This document shows positions 42,464-43,534 of a stretch of 43,534 bases of DNA, one piece after another (the stretch's first letter is position 1; each line of letters begins with the position of its first letter). This DNA comes from Arthrobacter sp. ISL-28 (lineage in GTDB: Bacteria > Actinomycetota > Actinomycetes > Actinomycetales > Micrococcaceae), in NCBI RefSeq assembly GCF_018613875.1, contig NZ_JAGGPJ010000020.1, positions 1-43,534 on the forward strand, read 5' to 3'. The notes beneath the pieces are model-generated. The model was given only the letters and a program-made list of their open reading frames with translations, searched no databases and had not been told where the DNA came from. Made by a program: the position numbers and the translations under genes.

Positions 42464-42700
42464 ATGGCAGCACACTGCCAGGTGACCGGAGCCGAGCCGG
42501 GCTTTGGACACAGCATTTCGCACTCGCACCGCCGCAACAAGCGCCGGTTCGACCCGAACATTCAGAAGAAGCGCTACTGGGTTCCGTCCCTGCGCCGCAA
42601 TGTCACCCTGCAGGTCTCTGCAAAGGGCATTAAGACCATCGACGTACGCGGCATCGACGTAGTCGTCGCTGACATCCTGGCACGAGGGGTGAAGCTCTAG
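42464..42700 (+). CDS. rpmB: 50S ribosomal protein L28, zinc-independent form
   Basis: This 78-residue protein begins [20 protein letters not shown] and continues through [20 protein letters not shown] to [16 protein letters not shown], a clear bL28. It has one Cys only and so lacks the paired CxxC motifs of zinc-binding L28. It resembles the C-minus RpmB2 of mycobacteria. GAGGAG precedes the ATG. Its stop shares one base with the rpmG start (TAGTG), so the three ribosomal genes are translated together. Confidence 0.95.
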   Translation: MAAHCQVTGAEPGFGHSISHSHRRNKRRFDPNIQKKRYWVPSLRRNVTLQVSAKGIKTIDVRGIDVVVADILARGVKL

Positions 42701-42867
42701 TGGCTAAGGACAAGGACGTACGTCCGATCATCAAGCTCAAGTCGACCGCGGGCACGGGTTACACCTACGTCACCCGTAAGAACCGTCGTAACGACCCGGA
42801 CCGTATGGTTCTGAAGAAGTACGACCCGAAGATCCGCAAGCACGTCGAATTCCGAGAGGAGCGCTAA
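42700..42867 (+). CDS. rpmG: 50S ribosomal protein L33, zinc-independent form
   Basis: This 55-residue bL33 reads [20 protein letters not shown], then [20 protein letters not shown] and a short basic tail ([10 protein letters not shown]). It has no cysteine, so it is the C-minus type that does not bind zinc. The GTG at 42700 overlaps the last base of the rpmB stop; this start gives the usual bacterial L33 length. rpsN follows 4 bases later. Confidence 0.95.
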   Translation: MAKDKDVRPIIKLKSTAGTGYTYVTRKNRRNDPDRMVLKKYDPKIRKHVEFREER

Positions 42868-42871
42868 ACAC

Positions 42872-43177
42872 ATGGCTAAGAAGTCCAAGATTGCTCGCAA
42901 CGAGCAGCGCAAGGTCATCGTTGAGCGTTACGCTGCAAAGCGCCTCGAGCTGAAGAAGACCCTGGTTGACCCCAATGCGACTGACGAAGCACGCGAAGCT
43001 GCACGCCTCGGCCTGCAGAAGCTGCCCCGCAACGCCTCCCCGATCCGTCTGCGTAACCGCGACATCATCGACGGCCGTCCCCGCGGTACCTTCCAGAAGT
43101 TCGGTATCTCCCGTGTTCGCTTCCGCGACATGGCTCACCGCGGTGAACTCCCGGGCATCACCAAGTCTTCCTGGTAA
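42872..43177 (+). CDS. rpsN: 30S ribosomal protein S14, long zinc-independent form
   Basis: This 101-residue uS14 begins [20 protein letters not shown] and ends [20 protein letters not shown] with KSSW. It has no CxxC pair and is the long, zinc-free form, unlike the 61-residue zinc-binding S14 usually encoded in the spc operon. In mycobacteria and other actinobacteria such rpmB-rpmG-rpsN sets are repressed by Zur and made in zinc shortage, often with a zinc-free rpsR that is absent here. GAGGAG lies in the end of rpmG, 11 bases before the ATG. Confidence 0.95.
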   Translation: MAKKSKIARNEQRKVIVERYAAKRLELKKTLVDPNATDEAREAARLGLQKLPRNASPIRLRNRDIIDGRPRGTFQKFGISRVRFRDMAHRGELPGITKSSW

Positions 43178-43204
43178 TTCAGCGCTGCTGATTCCAGCTG
43201 CTTG

Positions 43205-43240
43205 AGAAGGGCCGGCAACCATATGGTTGCCGGCCCTTCT
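43205..43240. terminator. Perfect 36-bp palindromic terminator after rpsN
   Basis: AGAAGGGCCGGCAACCAT (43205-43222) and its exact reverse complement (43223-43240) form a GC-rich hairpin ending in CCCTTCTTG. It lies 27 bases after the rpsN stop. Confidence 0.85.
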
Positions 43241-43534
43241 TGCGTTAAAGCCTGTTCCGCCCGACCCGTCGTTCTGGGTGACGCACGGCACAGAAAGAAA
43301 AGTACGACGCCGGCACCCGGGATTCCCCGGGCAACCCGCCATTTTTCCGCGGAACTACGCGGGTTTTGGGGGTGTGGTGGTGGGTGTTGGGGTGGGTTTG
43401 CGGTGGGGGTGTGGTGGGTGTATTGTTTTCTAAGTCGCCGAGAGGGGGACCGGCGGGAAGCTGGTCACTGAGGCGGCAACTCCCCTTTTTGAACAGCCTG
43501 TTGATGGTGTGTGTTGTTTGGCGTGCCGGATGTG
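43241..43534. other. Non-coding right end, possible rRNA operon leader
   Basis: No gene is seen. Bases 43361-43420 are almost all G and T on the plus strand. The following segment (TTGTTTTCTAAGTCGCCGAG, then CTCCCC and TTTTTGAACAGCC) resembles the sequence before 16S rRNA genes in Arthrobacter-type genomes from memory. The 16S gene itself is not in the window. Confidence 0.3.

Overview
The window is GC-rich DNA from an actinobacterium, most likely Arthrobacter or a close relative in the Micrococcaceae. The evidence is the GC-biased third codon positions, many GTG and TTG starts, many 4-base ATGA/GTGA gene overlaps, several apparently leaderless promoters, a zinc-free rpmB-rpmG-rpsN set, and an IdeR/DtxR-type iron box. 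It reads as ordinary chromosome: no phage, plasmid, insertion sequence, CRISPR array or tRNA was seen.

Left part (1-10.5 kb). A minus-strand asparagine-to-fumarate operon (GntR regulator, asparaginase, start of aspartase) is followed by a HipBA-type toxin-antitoxin pair with two operator palindromes. Next come a uracil-DNA-glycosylase-like protein, a possible GIY-YIG-like protein, a YtcJ-type amidohydrolase, and a tightly coupled trio (STAS-like, DUF4389 membrane protein, DHFR-like reductase).

Middle (10-25 kb). After an S4 RNA-binding protein, a DUF2795 protein and a glycosyltransferase comes the most interesting metabolic region, 11.85-17.75 kb. It holds a GntR/FCD regulator, a two-subunit transketolase, an MHS-type transporter and, divergently, a TIM-barrel sugar isomerase and an SDR dehydrogenase. 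Copies of a CTGTTAACAG palindrome sit in both control regions and tie the cluster into one regulon. No kinase is visible, so the substrate may be cleaved by the transketolase without prior phosphorylation. Sulfite-oxidase-like, aldo/keto reductase, YchJ-like, membrane and acyl-CoA dehydrogenase genes follow.

Right part (25-43.5 kb). A Wadjet-like SMC operon (jetA, jetB, jetC) lacks the jetD nuclease gene. JetB carries a repeat-like insert near its N terminus. A lipoprotein, a frameshifted FBP-family gene with its TetR neighbour, and a complete iron-siderophore uptake operon follow (binding protein, two permeases, ATPase, siderophore reductase). The second permease has a 24-bp-armed palindrome inside its coding sequence. 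Two SGNH hydrolase paralogues flank a YciI-like and a MarR gene. The window ends with rpmB-rpmG-rpsN, a perfect 36-bp palindromic terminator and a G-rich segment that may lead into an rRNA operon.
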